Program-made: the position numbers and the translations under genes
Notes under the pieces: model-generated
What the model was told of the DNA's origin: nothing
The model's input: only the letters and a program-made list of their open reading frames with translations
Databases searched by the model: none
Part shown: in pieces, positions 1-7,150 of the stretch
Position numbering within the stretch: position 1 is the stretch's first letter
Layout: the number at the start of each line of letters is the position of its first letter
Source of the DNA: Paracoccaceae bacterium
Lineage (GTDB): Bacteria; Pseudomonadota; Alphaproteobacteria; Rhodobacterales; Rhodobacteraceae
Length of the DNA stretch: 15,408 bases
Reading direction: 5' to 3'
Assembly (NCBI GenBank): GCA_007119835.1
Contig: SKOX01000131.1
Span: 1-15,408, forward strand

Positions 1-1100
1 CAGCCCACGAACTCGGCGCCGCAGCGATCCGCGCGGCGCTGGAGCGCGCGGGTGTCGAGGCAGCCGAGGTCTCCGAGACGATCATGGGCCAGGTTCTGAC
101 CGCGGGCCAGGGGCAGAACCCGGCGCGGCAGGCCCATATCGCGGCGGGTCTTCCGGAGGGTTCCGCGGCCTGGGGCATCAACCAGGTCTGCGGCTCGGGC
201 CTGCGCGCCGTTGCGCTCGCCGCTCAGCACATCGCCCTCGGCGACGCCGGGATCGTCGTCGCCGGCGGCCAGGAGAGCATGTCGCTCTCGCACCATTCGA
301 CCTACCTGCGCGCCGGCCAGAAGATGGGCGACGTGAAGTTCATCGACACGATGATCCGCGACGGCCTCTGGGACGCCTTCAACGGCTACCACATGGGCAG
401 CACCGCCGAAAACGTCGCCGAAGCGTTCCAGATCACCCGCGAGGAGCAGGACCAGTTTGCGCTGCGCTCCCAGAACAAGGCCGAGGCGGCGCAGAGGGAA
501 GGCCGCTTCGACGACGAGGTGATCGGCTTCACCGTCAAGACCCGCAAGGGAGATATCGTCGTCGACAAGGACGAGTACATCCGCCACGGCGCCACGATCG
601 AGAACATGGCCAAGCTGAGGCCCGCCTTCTCCAAGGAGGGCACGGTGACGGCGGGCAACGCGAGCGGAATTAACGACGGCGCGGCCGTCACTGTGGTGAT
701 GAGCGAAGAGGAGGCGAACCGCCGCGGCATCGAGCCGCTCGCCCGGATCGCAGCCTACGCCACTGCCGGCGTCGACCCGAAGATCATGGGCACCGGACCG
801 ATCCCCGCCTCGCGCCGGGCACTTGAGAAAGCCGGCTGGAAGGTATCCGACCTCGACCTCGTCGAGGCGAACGAGGCTTTCGCTGCACAGGCGATCGCGG
901 TGAACAAGGACATGGGCTGGGATCCCGACATCGTGAACGTCAACGGCGGGGCCATTGCCATCGGCCATCCGATCGGCGCCTCGGGCTGCCGCGTGCTGAA
1001 CACGCTGCTCTTCGAAATGAAGCGCCGTGACGCAAAGAAAGGCCTCGCCACTCTCTGCATCGGCGGCGGCATGGGCGTCGCCCTCTGCGTCGAACGCTGA
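1..1100 (+). CDS. phaA: Acetyl-CoA C-acetyltransferase (beta-ketothiolase), 5'-truncated by window edge
   Basis: This thiolase condenses two acetyl-CoA to acetoacetyl-CoA, the first step of polyhydroxybutyrate synthesis, in the cytoplasm. The reading frame is open from base 3, so the gene begins upstream of the window. About 365 residues are visible of the family's usual ~391. An internal ATG at 84 is not the start, because the 27 residues before it ([16 protein letters not shown]...) are also typical thiolase sequence. The catalytic residues are all present: the acyl-accepting Cys in [10 protein letters not shown] (codon 189-191), the His in [12 protein letters not shown] (codon 966-968) and the second Cys in [10 protein letters not shown] (codon 1056-1058). 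phaB follows 60 bases downstream on the same strand, which supports the PHA role over a degradative thiolase. The family is certain; the biosynthetic assignment rests on that neighbour. Confidence 0.95.
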   Translation, partial: AHELGAAAIRAALERAGVEAAEVSETIMGQVLTAGQGQNPARQAHIAAGLPEGSAAWGINQVCGSGLRAVALAAQHIALGDAGIVVAGGQESMSLSHHSTYLRAGQKMGDVKFIDTMIRDGLWDAFNGYHMGSTAENVAEAFQITREEQDQFALRSQNKAEAAQREGRFDDEVIGFTVKTRKGDIVVDKDEYIRHGATIENMAKLRPAFSKEGTVTAGNASGINDGAAVTVVMSEEEANRRGIEPLARIAAYATAGVDPKIMGTGPIPASRRALEKAGWKVSDLDLVEANEAFAAQAIAVNKDMGWDPDIVNVNGGAIAIGHPIGASGCRVLNTLLFEMKRRDAKKGLATLCIGGGMGVALCVER

Positions 1101-1108
1101 CCCCGCAC

Positions 1109-1129
1109 GCGGGCGGAAGATTCGCCCGC
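1109..1129 (+). other. Stem-loop in the phaA-phaB intercistronic gap
   Basis: A perfect 7-bp inverted repeat (GCGGGCG / CGCCCGC) around a 7-base loop lies just after the phaA stop and 31 bases before the phaB start. A G-T and an A-T pair can extend the stem inward. No T-tract follows, so it looks more like an mRNA processing or stability element, or a leaky terminator, than a strong terminator. Its function is inferred. Confidence 0.45.
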
Positions 1130-1160
1130 GGCTCAATCCCAGGATGGACAGGAGGAAACG

Positions 1161-1886
1161 ATGGGACGTGTTGCTCTCGTGACTGGCGGCTCGCGCGGCA
1201 TCGGCGCGGCGATCTCGATGGCCCTGAAGAACGCCGGGCACACGGTCGCGGCGACCTACGGCGGCAACGACGAGGCCGCGCAGAAGTTCACCAGCGAGAC
1301 CGGGATCAAGACCTACAAGTGGTCGGTCGCCGACTACGACGCCTGCGTGAACGGCATCAAGCAGGTCGAGGGCGATCTCGGCCCGCTCGAGATCCTGGTC
1401 AATAACGCCGGCATCACCCGGGACGCCATGTTCCACAAGATGACGCCCCAGCAGTGGAAGGAGGTCATCGACACCAACCTCACGGGCGTCTTCAACATGA
1501 CCCACCCGGTCTGGAACGGCATGCGCGAGCGGAAGTTCGGCCGGATCGTCAACATCTCGTCGGTGAACGGCCAGAAGGGCCAGGCGGGCCAGGCGAACTA
1601 CTCGGCGGCCAAGGCGGGCGACATCGGATTTACCCGCGCCCTCGCCCAGGAAGGCGCCCGCGCCGGCATCACGGTGAACGTGATCGCGCCCGGCTACATC
1701 GGGACGGAGATGGTGAAGGCGATCGACGAGAAGGTGCTGAAGGAGCGCATCATCCCGCAGATCCCGGTCGGCCGCCTTGGCGAGCCGGAGGAGATCGCGC
1801 GCTGCGTCGTCTTCCTCGCCTCCGATGATGCGGGCTTCATCACCGGCTCGACGATCTCCGCGAACGGCGGGCAGTTCTTCTCCTGA
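1161..1886 (+). CDS. phaB: Acetoacetyl-CoA reductase (NADPH-dependent SDR)
   Basis: PhaB reduces acetoacetyl-CoA to (R)-3-hydroxybutyryl-CoA, the monomer used by PHA synthase. The protein is 241 residues, the normal length for the family. It is a classical short-chain dehydrogenase: nucleotide-binding TGGSRGIG at residues 8-15, NNAG at 81-84, and catalytic Ser134, Tyr147 and Lys151 in YSAAK. The C-terminal [11 protein letters not shown] is typical of PhaB. A strong ribosome binding site GGAGG (1151-1155) sits 5 bases before the ATG. The gene follows phaA by 60 bases and probably shares its transcript, with a stem-loop in between. FabG-type ketoacyl reductases are close relatives, but the phaA linkage and the match to rhodobacterial PhaB favour this call. 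Confidence 0.95.
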   Translation: MGRVALVTGGSRGIGAAISMALKNAGHTVAATYGGNDEAAQKFTSETGIKTYKWSVADYDACVNGIKQVEGDLGPLEILVNNAGITRDAMFHKMTPQQWKEVIDTNLTGVFNMTHPVWNGMRERKFGRIVNISSVNGQKGQAGQANYSAAKAGDIGFTRALAQEGARAGITVNVIAPGYIGTEMVKAIDEKVLKERIIPQIPVGRLGEPEEIARCVVFLASDDAGFITGSTISANGGQFFS

Positions 1887-1918
1887 GGCCCGGGGCTTTT
1901 CCCGCCGGGTCGTCGACA

Positions 1919-1939
1919 GCGGGCCCTGGCGGGGCCCGC
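1919..1939 (+). terminator. Candidate terminator hairpin between convergent phaB and the greA-linked gene
   Basis: A perfect 8-bp inverted repeat (GCGGGCCC / GGGCCCGC) with a 5-base loop lies 33 bases after the phaB stop, in the 148-base gap between two convergent genes. It is very stable but has no T-run on either strand, so intrinsic termination would be inefficient. It could serve either direction. Nothing else recognisable is in this gap. Confidence 0.4.
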
Positions 1940-2034
1940 ATGCTTCGTATGGGGGCGCGACGGACCCTCCCAGTGGCGCCTAGCCGAACGCGGCCGAACC
2001 CGGATCGCCTCCTCTCGTGACCGGCTCGCCCGAA

Positions 2035-3162
2035 CTAGCCGAAGGATCCGGAGGCGCGGGCACAGAGCATAAAGGCGCGGCCCGAGCGCGTGTCGACGAG
2101 CGCGAGCAGCTGCGCGTCGTCGGCGTTGCCGGCGAGCTGGGTCAGCACGCTGTCAAAGCGCCGCTGGAAGAAGAGCGAGGTGTCGCGGAAGATCGGATCC
2201 GACTTCATCAGCGCGCGCACGGTCTCGAGCGCGTGCGCGTCACGGATGCCGCCGACCGCGTCGACCTCCGGCCCGCGCTTGCCCTGCAGGAAGGCGCGCC
2301 ACGCCTCTGCCGGTACCGGCTCGTGGACGAGGTCGTCCATGTAAACGCCCTCCTGGCTCAGGAGGTTGAGCACGTCCTCGGCCGCCTGAAGCATCTGGGC
2401 GAGGTCGTGGTGCCGCAGCGCCCGGCGCAGCGCACCGAAACCCTCGCGATCTTCGGCGTCCCGAGGGAAATCGAAAGCCCGCAGCAGGTCGTCCCAGCCG
2501 AGGGCCACCTCCGGCTCGGGCGCAGGCATCGGCAGCGCGGGCTGCGCCTCCGCCTCGGCTGGGGCGGGCGGCGCGGCTTGCCGCTGCAGAGCGCCGCGCC
2601 GCACCTGTCCTGCGGGACGCTGCGCGGCTTGTGGCGACGCAGGCTGGGCCGCGGGTTGAGCGGCCGCGGCCAGCGCGGCCTCGATCCGCCGCTGCCCGTC
2701 GCGAAGGTCCGCGACGTGGCCGTCGACCGCCTGTCCCAGATCGCGAGCGAGTTCGGCGCGGGCCTGAGCGAGCGCCGCAGCAACGGCGCGCTCCACATCG
2801 CGCGGCGAGATGGGGCCCTCCTCGGCGAGCGCTTCCCGGGTCGCGCCGAGCGCCTGCGAGAGCGGCTCGGCGGCGGCAACGAGGGAAGCCACCGCCTCGC
2901 GCTGGCGCACAAGCTCGGCGGCAAGCCACGCCGCGAGCGTCACCAGCCCGAGCGGCAGCACCAGCGCCACAAGGAAGAAGACGGCATCGAGGAAGGCGGT
3001 GCCCCGGGCCTGCCCGCCGGCAGTCGCGAAGTAGCCGCCGGCGTAGCTCACCACCAGCACGGTCCAGAGCGTTCCAGCGATCACGGCGGCACGATTGACC
3101 GTGCTCGTCGTCGAGAAGCGATCGACGAGCGACCTCGGATCGAGCGAGCGGAGCCGCGCCAT
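2035..3162 (-). CDS. Two-helix membrane protein with coiled-coil/Ala-Pro linker and unknown C-terminal domain
   Basis: I do not recognise this 375-residue protein. Two hydrophobic segments at about residues 25-46 and 57-82 look like transmembrane helices separated by a short loop. Residues ~83-165 are Ala-, Glu- and Arg-rich and probably helical or coiled-coil (QREAVASLVAAAEPLSQ...). Residues ~166-218 are an Ala/Pro/Gln-rich linker (QPAAQPASPQAAQ...). Residues ~220-375 look like a folded domain (WDDLLRAFDFPRDAEDREGF ... FFQRRFDSVLTQLAG ... GRAFMLCARASGSFG). The start ATG lies 6 bases after the greA stop, so the two genes are almost certainly co-transcribed and translationally coupled. It converges with phaB. 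The layout of a membrane anchor, a coil and a soluble domain suggests a scaffold or regulatory membrane protein, but no function can be given. Coding is supported by domain-like residue patterns, although high GC also makes long open frames on the other strand. Confidence 0.8.
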   Translation of the reverse strand: MARLRSLDPRSLVDRFSTTSTVNRAAVIAGTLWTVLVVSYAGGYFATAGGQARGTAFLDAVFFLVALVLPLGLVTLAAWLAAELVRQREAVASLVAAAEPLSQALGATREALAEEGPISPRDVERAVAAALAQARAELARDLGQAVDGHVADLRDGQRRIEAALAAAAQPAAQPASPQAAQRPAGQVRRGALQRQAAPPAPAEAEAQPALPMPAPEPEVALGWDDLLRAFDFPRDAEDREGFGALRRALRHHDLAQMLQAAEDVLNLLSQEGVYMDDLVHEPVPAEAWRAFLQGKRGPEVDAVGGIRDAHALETVRALMKSDPIFRDTSLFFQRRFDSVLTQLAGNADDAQLLALVDTRSGRAFMLCARASGSFG

Positions 3163-3168
3163 CGGCGG

Positions 3169-3639
3169 TCAGACGTACCTGACCGAGAGGATCTCGTAGC
3201 TCTTCACGCCTCCGGGCGTCCGGACATCGACGCTGTCGCCCTCCTCCTTGCCGATCAGCGCGCGGGCGAGCGGCGACTTCACGTTGAGAAGCCCCGCCTC
3301 GATATTCGCCTCCTGCTCGCCGACGAGCTGGAAGGTCTTCTCGTCGCCGGTGTCCTCGTCAAGAAGCCCCACGGTCGCGCCGAACTTGATCGCCCCCGAG
3401 AGCTTGCCGACGTCGATCACCTCGGAGCGCGAGATCACGCCCTCGAGCTCCTTGATCCGGCCCTCGATGAAACTCTGCTTCTCGCGCGCGGCGTGGTACT
3501 CGGCATTCTCCGAGAGGTCGCCGTGCTCGCGCGCCTCGGCGATCGCCTGGATCACCGCGGGCCGCTCCACGGATTTCAGCTTTTTCAGCTCGCTGTCGAG
3601 CCGGGCGAAACCCTTCGCCGTTAGCGGCACCTTCTCCAT
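3169..3639 (-). CDS. greA: Transcription elongation factor GreA
   Basis: GreA enters the secondary channel of RNA polymerase and stimulates cleavage of the backtracked RNA 3' end, rescuing stalled elongation. The 156-residue protein matches the usual ~157. It has the N-terminal antiparallel coiled coil (residues 1-~75) with the acidic tip GDLSENAEY (Asp41 and Glu44, the metal-coordinating residues), and then the FKBP-like C-terminal domain with [10 protein letters not shown] (122-131) and GDSVDV. The frame stays open upstream to 3873, but [10 protein letters not shown] at 3639 is the family start and has a purine-rich site (GGAGAGAGG) just before it, so the longer form is rejected. A sigma70-like promoter and a leader hairpin lie upstream. 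A membrane protein gene follows by 6 bases. Confidence 0.97.
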   Translation of the reverse strand: MEKVPLTAKGFARLDSELKKLKSVERPAVIQAIAEAREHGDLSENAEYHAAREKQSFIEGRIKELEGVISRSEVIDVGKLSGAIKFGATVGLLDEDTGDEKTFQLVGEQEANIEAGLLNVKSPLARALIGKEEGDSVDVRTPGGVKSYEILSVRYV

Positions 3640-3709
3640 GCTCGCCTCTCTCCAATGCTGCGAGGAGCGGCGCCGGGCATCCTGCGCGCCTTCCGCTCCA
3701 GAAACCGAA

Positions 3710-3741
3710 ATCGGGCCGCAGCTTGCGAGCTTCGGCCCGAT
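3710..3741 (-). promoter_or_regulatory. Terminator-like leader hairpin upstream of greA (GraL-like attenuator candidate)
   Basis: A perfect 9-bp inverted repeat (ATCGGGCCG / CGGCCCGAT) encloses a further 4-bp AGCT/AGCT stem with a CGCA loop. On the - strand it is followed by TTTCGGTTTC, a moderate T-rich tail. It lies between the candidate greA promoter and the greA start, so transcripts from that promoter would fold it within the first ~50 bases. E. coli greA has a leader terminator that releases short GraL RNAs, and the layout here is the same. Alternatively it could end read-through from the upstream acyl-CoA ligase remnant. Confidence 0.5.
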
Positions 3742-3765
3742 CATCCGGGGCACCCCAGACGATCG

Positions 3766-3794
3766 AGCATAAGTGGCGCTCTGTCGCACATCAA
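3766..3794 (-). promoter_or_regulatory. Candidate sigma70 promoter of greA
   Basis: On the - strand there is TTGATG (3789-3794), a 17-base spacer, then TATGCT (3766-3771). Each box matches four of six consensus positions at the optimal spacing. Transcription would start near 3759, giving a leader of about 120 bases that includes the terminator-like hairpin at 3710-3741. It sits in the gap between the ligase remnant and greA, where a promoter is expected. No mapped start supports it. Confidence 0.5.
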
Positions 3795-3873
3795 GCGCGA
3801 TCCGGCGGCGTTCTTGTGCGTCCGAGCGAAGCCCAGGCGTCGGCATGTCTTTGAGGCGGGCGCCCCCGTGCAC

Positions 3874-4770
3874 TCAGTGGCCGGCGGCCAGGGTGCGGAG
3901 CGGACCCTTCTGGATCTTGCCGGTGGAGGTCTTGGGAAGCTCGGTGAAGACGACGTGCCGCGGCGCCTTGAAATGCGCAAGATTGGCGCGGGCATGGGCG
4001 ATCAGTTCGGCCTCGTTGACCTGCCAGCCCGGCTGCAGCTCGACGAAGGCGCAGGGCGTCTCGCCCCACCTATCGTCCGGACGCGCCACCACCGCGGCGA
4101 GCGCCACCGCCGGGTGGGACATGAGCACGCCCGCGACCTCGATCGAGGAGATGTTCTCGCCGCCCGAGATGATGATGTCCTTCGCCCGGTCGCGGAGCTG
4201 CATGTAACCGTCGGGGTGCATGACCGCGAGGTCGCCGGTGTGGAACCAGCCGCCGGCGAACGCCTTCTCGGTGGCGGCAGGATCCTTGAGGTAGCCCTTC
4301 ATCACGATGTTGCCACGCATCAGCACCTCGCCCATCGTCTCGCCTTCGGGCGGAACGGGCGCGACCGTCTCGGGATCGGTGACGATCGCGTCCTCCTGCA
4401 CGAGGTAGGCGACGCCCTGCCGGAACTTGAGCCGGGCCTGCTCAGGCATCGGCAGCTCGGACCAGGCGGCGTGCCAGGCGCAGGCGACCGCGGGGCCGTA
4501 GACCTCGGTCAGGCCGTAGACGTGGGTCACCTCGAAGCCCTGCTCCTGCATGGACGGCAGGACGGAGGCCGGCGGCGGGGCCGCGGCGGTCATCACCTTG
4601 CAAGTGTGAGAGAAGACCCGGCGCTCGTCCGGCCCGGCGTTGATCATGAGGCCGAGCACGATCGGGGCGCCGCAGAGGTGGTCGGCGCCATCGTCGGCCA
4701 TGGCATCGAATATGCCCTTGGCCGTGACCTTGCGCAGGCAGATGTTGGTGCCGGCCTTGGCCGTGGTCCT
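3874..4770 (-). pseudogene. 5'-truncated acyl-CoA ligase (AMP-binding enzyme) remnant
   Basis: This is the C-terminal ~300 residues of an adenylate-forming acyl-CoA synthetase of about 540 residues, resembling the DmdB/methylmercaptopropionyl-CoA ligase group. Retained are KAGTNICLRKV (where homology begins), CGAPIV, TAAAPPP, the A5 motif HVYGLTE, A7 GWFHTGD, A8 KDIIISGGENISSIEV and the A10 motif KTSTGKIQK with the catalytic Lys. The N-terminal half is missing, including the ATP-phosphate-binding TSGTTGxPKG loop, and no other frame upstream restores it. The frame continues open to an ATG at 4959, but those ~64 residues look unlike the family and run into the promoter of the divergent dehydrogenase. 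SIEV is followed by AG, where relatives usually have ED, consistent with relaxed selection. It should not be able to activate a substrate. A free-standing C-terminal domain protein is a remote alternative. Confidence 0.8.
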
Positions 4771-4877
4771 CGCGGCGTGGTGCGGCCGAACGGTAGCGCG
4801 CCAAAGGCCGGTTCGGATGCTGGACGTCGCAGCCAGCGAGGCTGCCGTCTGCAACCGCCGGCGTGCGACCATTACCC

Positions 4878-4903
4878 TGAACAGGGGGCCGTTCCGGGGC
4901 GTT
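4878..4903 (+). promoter_or_regulatory. Candidate EcfG (general stress sigma factor) promoter of the SDR gene
   Basis: TGAAC (4878-4882), a 17-base spacer and CGTT (4900-4903) match the alphaproteobacterial EcfG consensus GGAAC-N16/17-CGTT in all but one base. The -10 box lies 39 bases before the ATG, leaving a short leader that contains AAGGAGG. The downstream gene belongs to a family that includes stress-induced members, which fits. Such a short pattern can arise by chance, so this remains a candidate. Confidence 0.4.
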
Positions 4904-4942
4904 ATCGGGTGAGACCCGACCGCCGAGCCGAAGGAGGACCCC

Positions 4943-5836
4943 ATGGCCGACCGTCTCAAGATGCAGGACCCGCGCGCACAGTATCCAGCACCACCCTTCC
5001 CGAAGCAGCCCCAGCACTCGCCGGGCCTTGCCCGCCGGCTTGAGCCGCCCGCGGACCACGGCGAGGAAAGCTACCGGGGATCGGGCAAGCTGGAGGGGCG
5101 CAAGGCGCTGATCACGGGCGGCGACTCGGGCATCGGGCGGGCGATCGCGATCGCCTTCGCGCGGGAGGGCGCGGACGTCGCTATCGCGTACCTGCCGGTC
5201 GAGCAGCCGGATGCCGACGAGGTTCTGGGGATGGTGAGGGAAGCGGGACGCGAGGCCGTGGCCCTGCCGGGCGACATCACCGACGAGCGCCATGCCCGCG
5301 AACTGCCCAAGCGGGCGGCCGACGCGCTCGGCGGCCTGGACCTTCTCGTGGTGAACGCCGCGCGCCAGAGGTTCTTCGAGGCCTTCGACGAGATCACGAG
5401 CGAGGACTTCGATGCGACCATGCGCACAAACCTCTACGCGCTGTTCTGGACGACCCAGGAAGCGGTAAAGATCATGCCGCCAGGCGGATCGATCATCGCC
5501 ACGACGTCAGTCCAGGCCTACGATCCCAGCACGACGATCATGCAGTACGCCACGACCAAGGCCGGGATCGTCGCCTTCTGCAAGGCGCTGGCCGACGAGC
5601 AGATCGGGCGGGGCATCCGTGTGAACGCGGTCGCGCCCGGACCGTTCTGGACGCCGCTCAACCCGAGCGGCGGCTCATCGCAGGAGAAGGTGGAGAGCTT
5701 CGGCGGCGGCAGCAGCTTCGGCCGCCCCGGCCAGCCGGTGGAGATCGCACCGGTCTACGTCCTGCTCGCCTCGCAGGAGGGCAGCTTCATCACGGGAGAG
5801 GTCTACGGCGTCTCCGGCGGCAAAGGGGTAGCCTGA
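4943..5836 (+). CDS. SDR oxidoreductase, general-stress-protein-39/YghA-like
   Basis: A 297-residue short-chain dehydrogenase. Its ~48-residue N-terminal extension (MQDPRAQYPAPPFPKQPQ ... PPADHGEESYRGSGKLEG) is characteristic of the Gsp39/YdaD/YghA subgroup. The Rossmann glycine motif TGGDSGIG is at residues 58-65. NAA (138-140) stands in for the usual NAG. The catalytic Ser189, Tyr202 and Lys206 (YATTK) are all present, and the C-terminus carries FITGEVYGVSGG. Members reduce aldehydes or ketones or oxidise polyols with NAD(P); the substrate here is not known. The start is fixed by AAGGAGG (4931-4937), 5 bases before the ATG. A candidate EcfG promoter precedes it. It is divergent from the ligase remnant and upstream of the Rieske oxygenase gene on the same strand. 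Confidence 0.93.
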   Translation: MADRLKMQDPRAQYPAPPFPKQPQHSPGLARRLEPPADHGEESYRGSGKLEGRKALITGGDSGIGRAIAIAFAREGADVAIAYLPVEQPDADEVLGMVREAGREAVALPGDITDERHARELPKRAADALGGLDLLVVNAARQRFFEAFDEITSEDFDATMRTNLYALFWTTQEAVKIMPPGGSIIATTSVQAYDPSTTIMQYATTKAGIVAFCKALADEQIGRGIRVNAVAPGPFWTPLNPSGGSSQEKVESFGGGSSFGRPGQPVEIAPVYVLLASQEGSFITGEVYGVSGGKGVA

Positions 5837-5936
5837 CGGCCATGTGCAGCCACGCGGCCGCGCACACATTGAGAAGCCCTGCGCCGGCCCTTATCTACGC
5901 CCATTCAGTGGCCTCTGCCTGCGGGCTGCACATTGT

Positions 5937-5942
5937 AAGGAG
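5937..5942 (+). promoter_or_regulatory. Ribosome binding site that sets the GTG start of the Rieske gene
   Basis: AAGGAG lies 7 bases before GTG at 5950, which is in frame with the Rieske protein. An ATG at 5945 is closer but out of frame with it. The in-frame ATG at 5842 has only a distant purine stretch and would add 36 residues that do not look like the family. Confidence 0.65.
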
Positions 5943-5949
5943 CTATGCG

Positions 5950-7086
5950 GTGCAGAAGGGTGGTGCCGCCGAGGCGGTCGAAGAACTCCGGGCGATGGCG
6001 GCCGAGCCCTTCGAGCGGGCGCGGGCGATGCCGAAATCCGTCTACACCTCGCTCGACTTCGCCGCCCTGGAGCTCGACCGCATCTTCCGCCGCGAGTGGC
6101 TCTGCGCCGGCCGGGCCGACGCGCTGCCCGATCCCGGCGACTACCTGACCATGGAGATCGCCGGCGAGCCGATCATTGTCCTGCGCGACGGCGCGGGTAC
6201 GCTCCGTGCCATGTCGAACGTCTGCCGGCACCGGATGTCGACGCTCCTCGAGGGCCGCGGCCGTGTGCAGCGCATCGTCTGCCCCTATCATGCCTGGACA
6301 TACGGCCTCGACGGGCACCTGCGCGGCGCCCCAGCGATGGCGGCCAACGAAACCTTCCGCCGTGACGCGATCCGCCTGCCGCAGGTTCGCTGCGAGGAAT
6401 GGCTGGGGTGGATCATGGTCACGCTCGCCCCGGACCTGCCGCCACCGCACGCGACGCTGGCCGAGGTCGAGGCGCTCGTCGGCCAGCTTCATATGGAGAA
6501 CTACGTCGAAGCCTTCCGCGATGACTTCCGCTGGTCAACGAACTGGAAGGTGCTCGCCGAGAACTTCATGGAGAGCTACCACCTGCCCGTCTGCCACGCG
6601 GACACGATCGGCCACACAGTCGACCTGATGAAGATGACCTGCCCCGAGGGCCGGCCGGCCTTCAACTACCACTACATCATCAAGAACGATGCGCTCGACC
6701 TCACCCTCGCCCACCCCGACAATGCCGTGCTCCAGGGCGACGAGCGGCGCACGACATGGCTCCTGTCGATCTACCCCGCGCTCCTCATCACGCTCTCGCC
6801 CGGCTATTTCTGGTATCTCAGCCTTTTCCCCGCAGGACCGGGGCAGGTCGACGTGCTCTTCGGCGGCGGGCTGGCGCCGGAGTTCGTGCGCGACCCGAAG
6901 GCACAGGAGCACTTCGCGCGTCTGAGAGCATTGCTCGACGAGGTCAATGTCGAGGACAGGCGCTGCGTGGAGCGCGTTTATCGCGGCTTATGCGCCGGGC
7001 TTGCCAGCCCCGGGCCGCTCTCGCATCTGGAGCGGCCGAATTACGACTTCGCACGCTACCTTGATGCGGCCCTCCGGCAAGACTGA
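5950..7086 (+). CDS. Rieske non-heme iron oxygenase, alpha subunit (aromatic-ring-hydroxylating type)
   Basis: The 378-residue protein starts at a GTG with a good AAGGAG. The N-terminal Rieske domain binds a [2Fe-2S] cluster through Cys92/His94 (CRHRMS) and Cys111/His114 (CPYHAWTYG). The C-terminal catalytic domain has NFMESYHLPVCH with Asn205, Glu208, His211 and His216, the usual mononuclear iron site, and Asp336 in VEDRRC as the likely carboxylate ligand. Such enzymes hydroxylate or demethylate aromatic or quaternary-amine substrates using O2 and electrons from a separate reductase. No reductase or beta subunit gene is in the window, so partner and substrate are unknown. It lies 113 bases after the SDR gene and may share its transcript. 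It converges with the GTA cluster, with only 64 bases between, in which I see no convincing terminator. Confidence 0.93.
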   Translation: MQKGGAAEAVEELRAMAAEPFERARAMPKSVYTSLDFAALELDRIFRREWLCAGRADALPDPGDYLTMEIAGEPIIVLRDGAGTLRAMSNVCRHRMSTLLEGRGRVQRIVCPYHAWTYGLDGHLRGAPAMAANETFRRDAIRLPQVRCEEWLGWIMVTLAPDLPPPHATLAEVEALVGQLHMENYVEAFRDDFRWSTNWKVLAENFMESYHLPVCHADTIGHTVDLMKMTCPEGRPAFNYHYIIKNDALDLTLAHPDNAVLQGDERRTTWLLSIYPALLITLSPGYFWYLSLFPAGPGQVDVLFGGGLAPEFVRDPKAQEHFARLRALLDEVNVEDRRCVERVYRGLCAGLASPGPLSHLERPNYDFARYLDAALRQD

Positions 7087-7150
7087 GCCGATCAGCGGCG
7101 CGCAGAACAGGTCCGGCCCATGCCTCAACGAATGGCTGGAAGGAGCTCGG

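Noticed and set aside
2017..3624. 535-codon open frame on the + strand opposite greA and the membrane protein gene
   Set aside because: It runs antisense through greA, which is certain, and its sequence is Arg/Glu/Gly-rich without recognisable motifs. It is a high-GC shadow frame.
3640..3873. Longer greA form starting at 3873 (78 extra residues)
   Set aside because: The added residues are not GreA-like and would be translated from the promoter and leader-hairpin region; MEKVPL at 3639 is the family start.
4771..4942. Remnant of an insertion sequence or the missing ligase 5' half upstream of the SDR gene
   Set aside because: No terminal inverted repeats, transposase fragments or ligase motifs are seen in any frame; only the candidate EcfG promoter and the ribosome binding site stand out.
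3655..5043. 462-codon open frame on the + strand opposite the acyl-CoA ligase remnant
   Set aside because: The - strand carries clear ligase motifs; this frame has none and overlaps the SDR start.
5869..5897. TTGAGA-N17-TATCTA as a promoter for the Rieske gene
   Set aside because: The -35 box matches five of six but the -10 box only three of six, and the gene could be read from the SDR transcript. Too weak to list.
5842..5949. ATG at 5842 as the Rieske oxygenase start
   Set aside because: It adds 36 residues unlike the family and has only a distant purine stretch; GTG at 5950 has AAGGAG 7 bases upstream.
7087..7150. Terminator between the convergent Rieske and GTA host-contact genes
   Set aside because: Only a short GCCG/CGGC repeat is visible in the 64-base gap, too weak to call.
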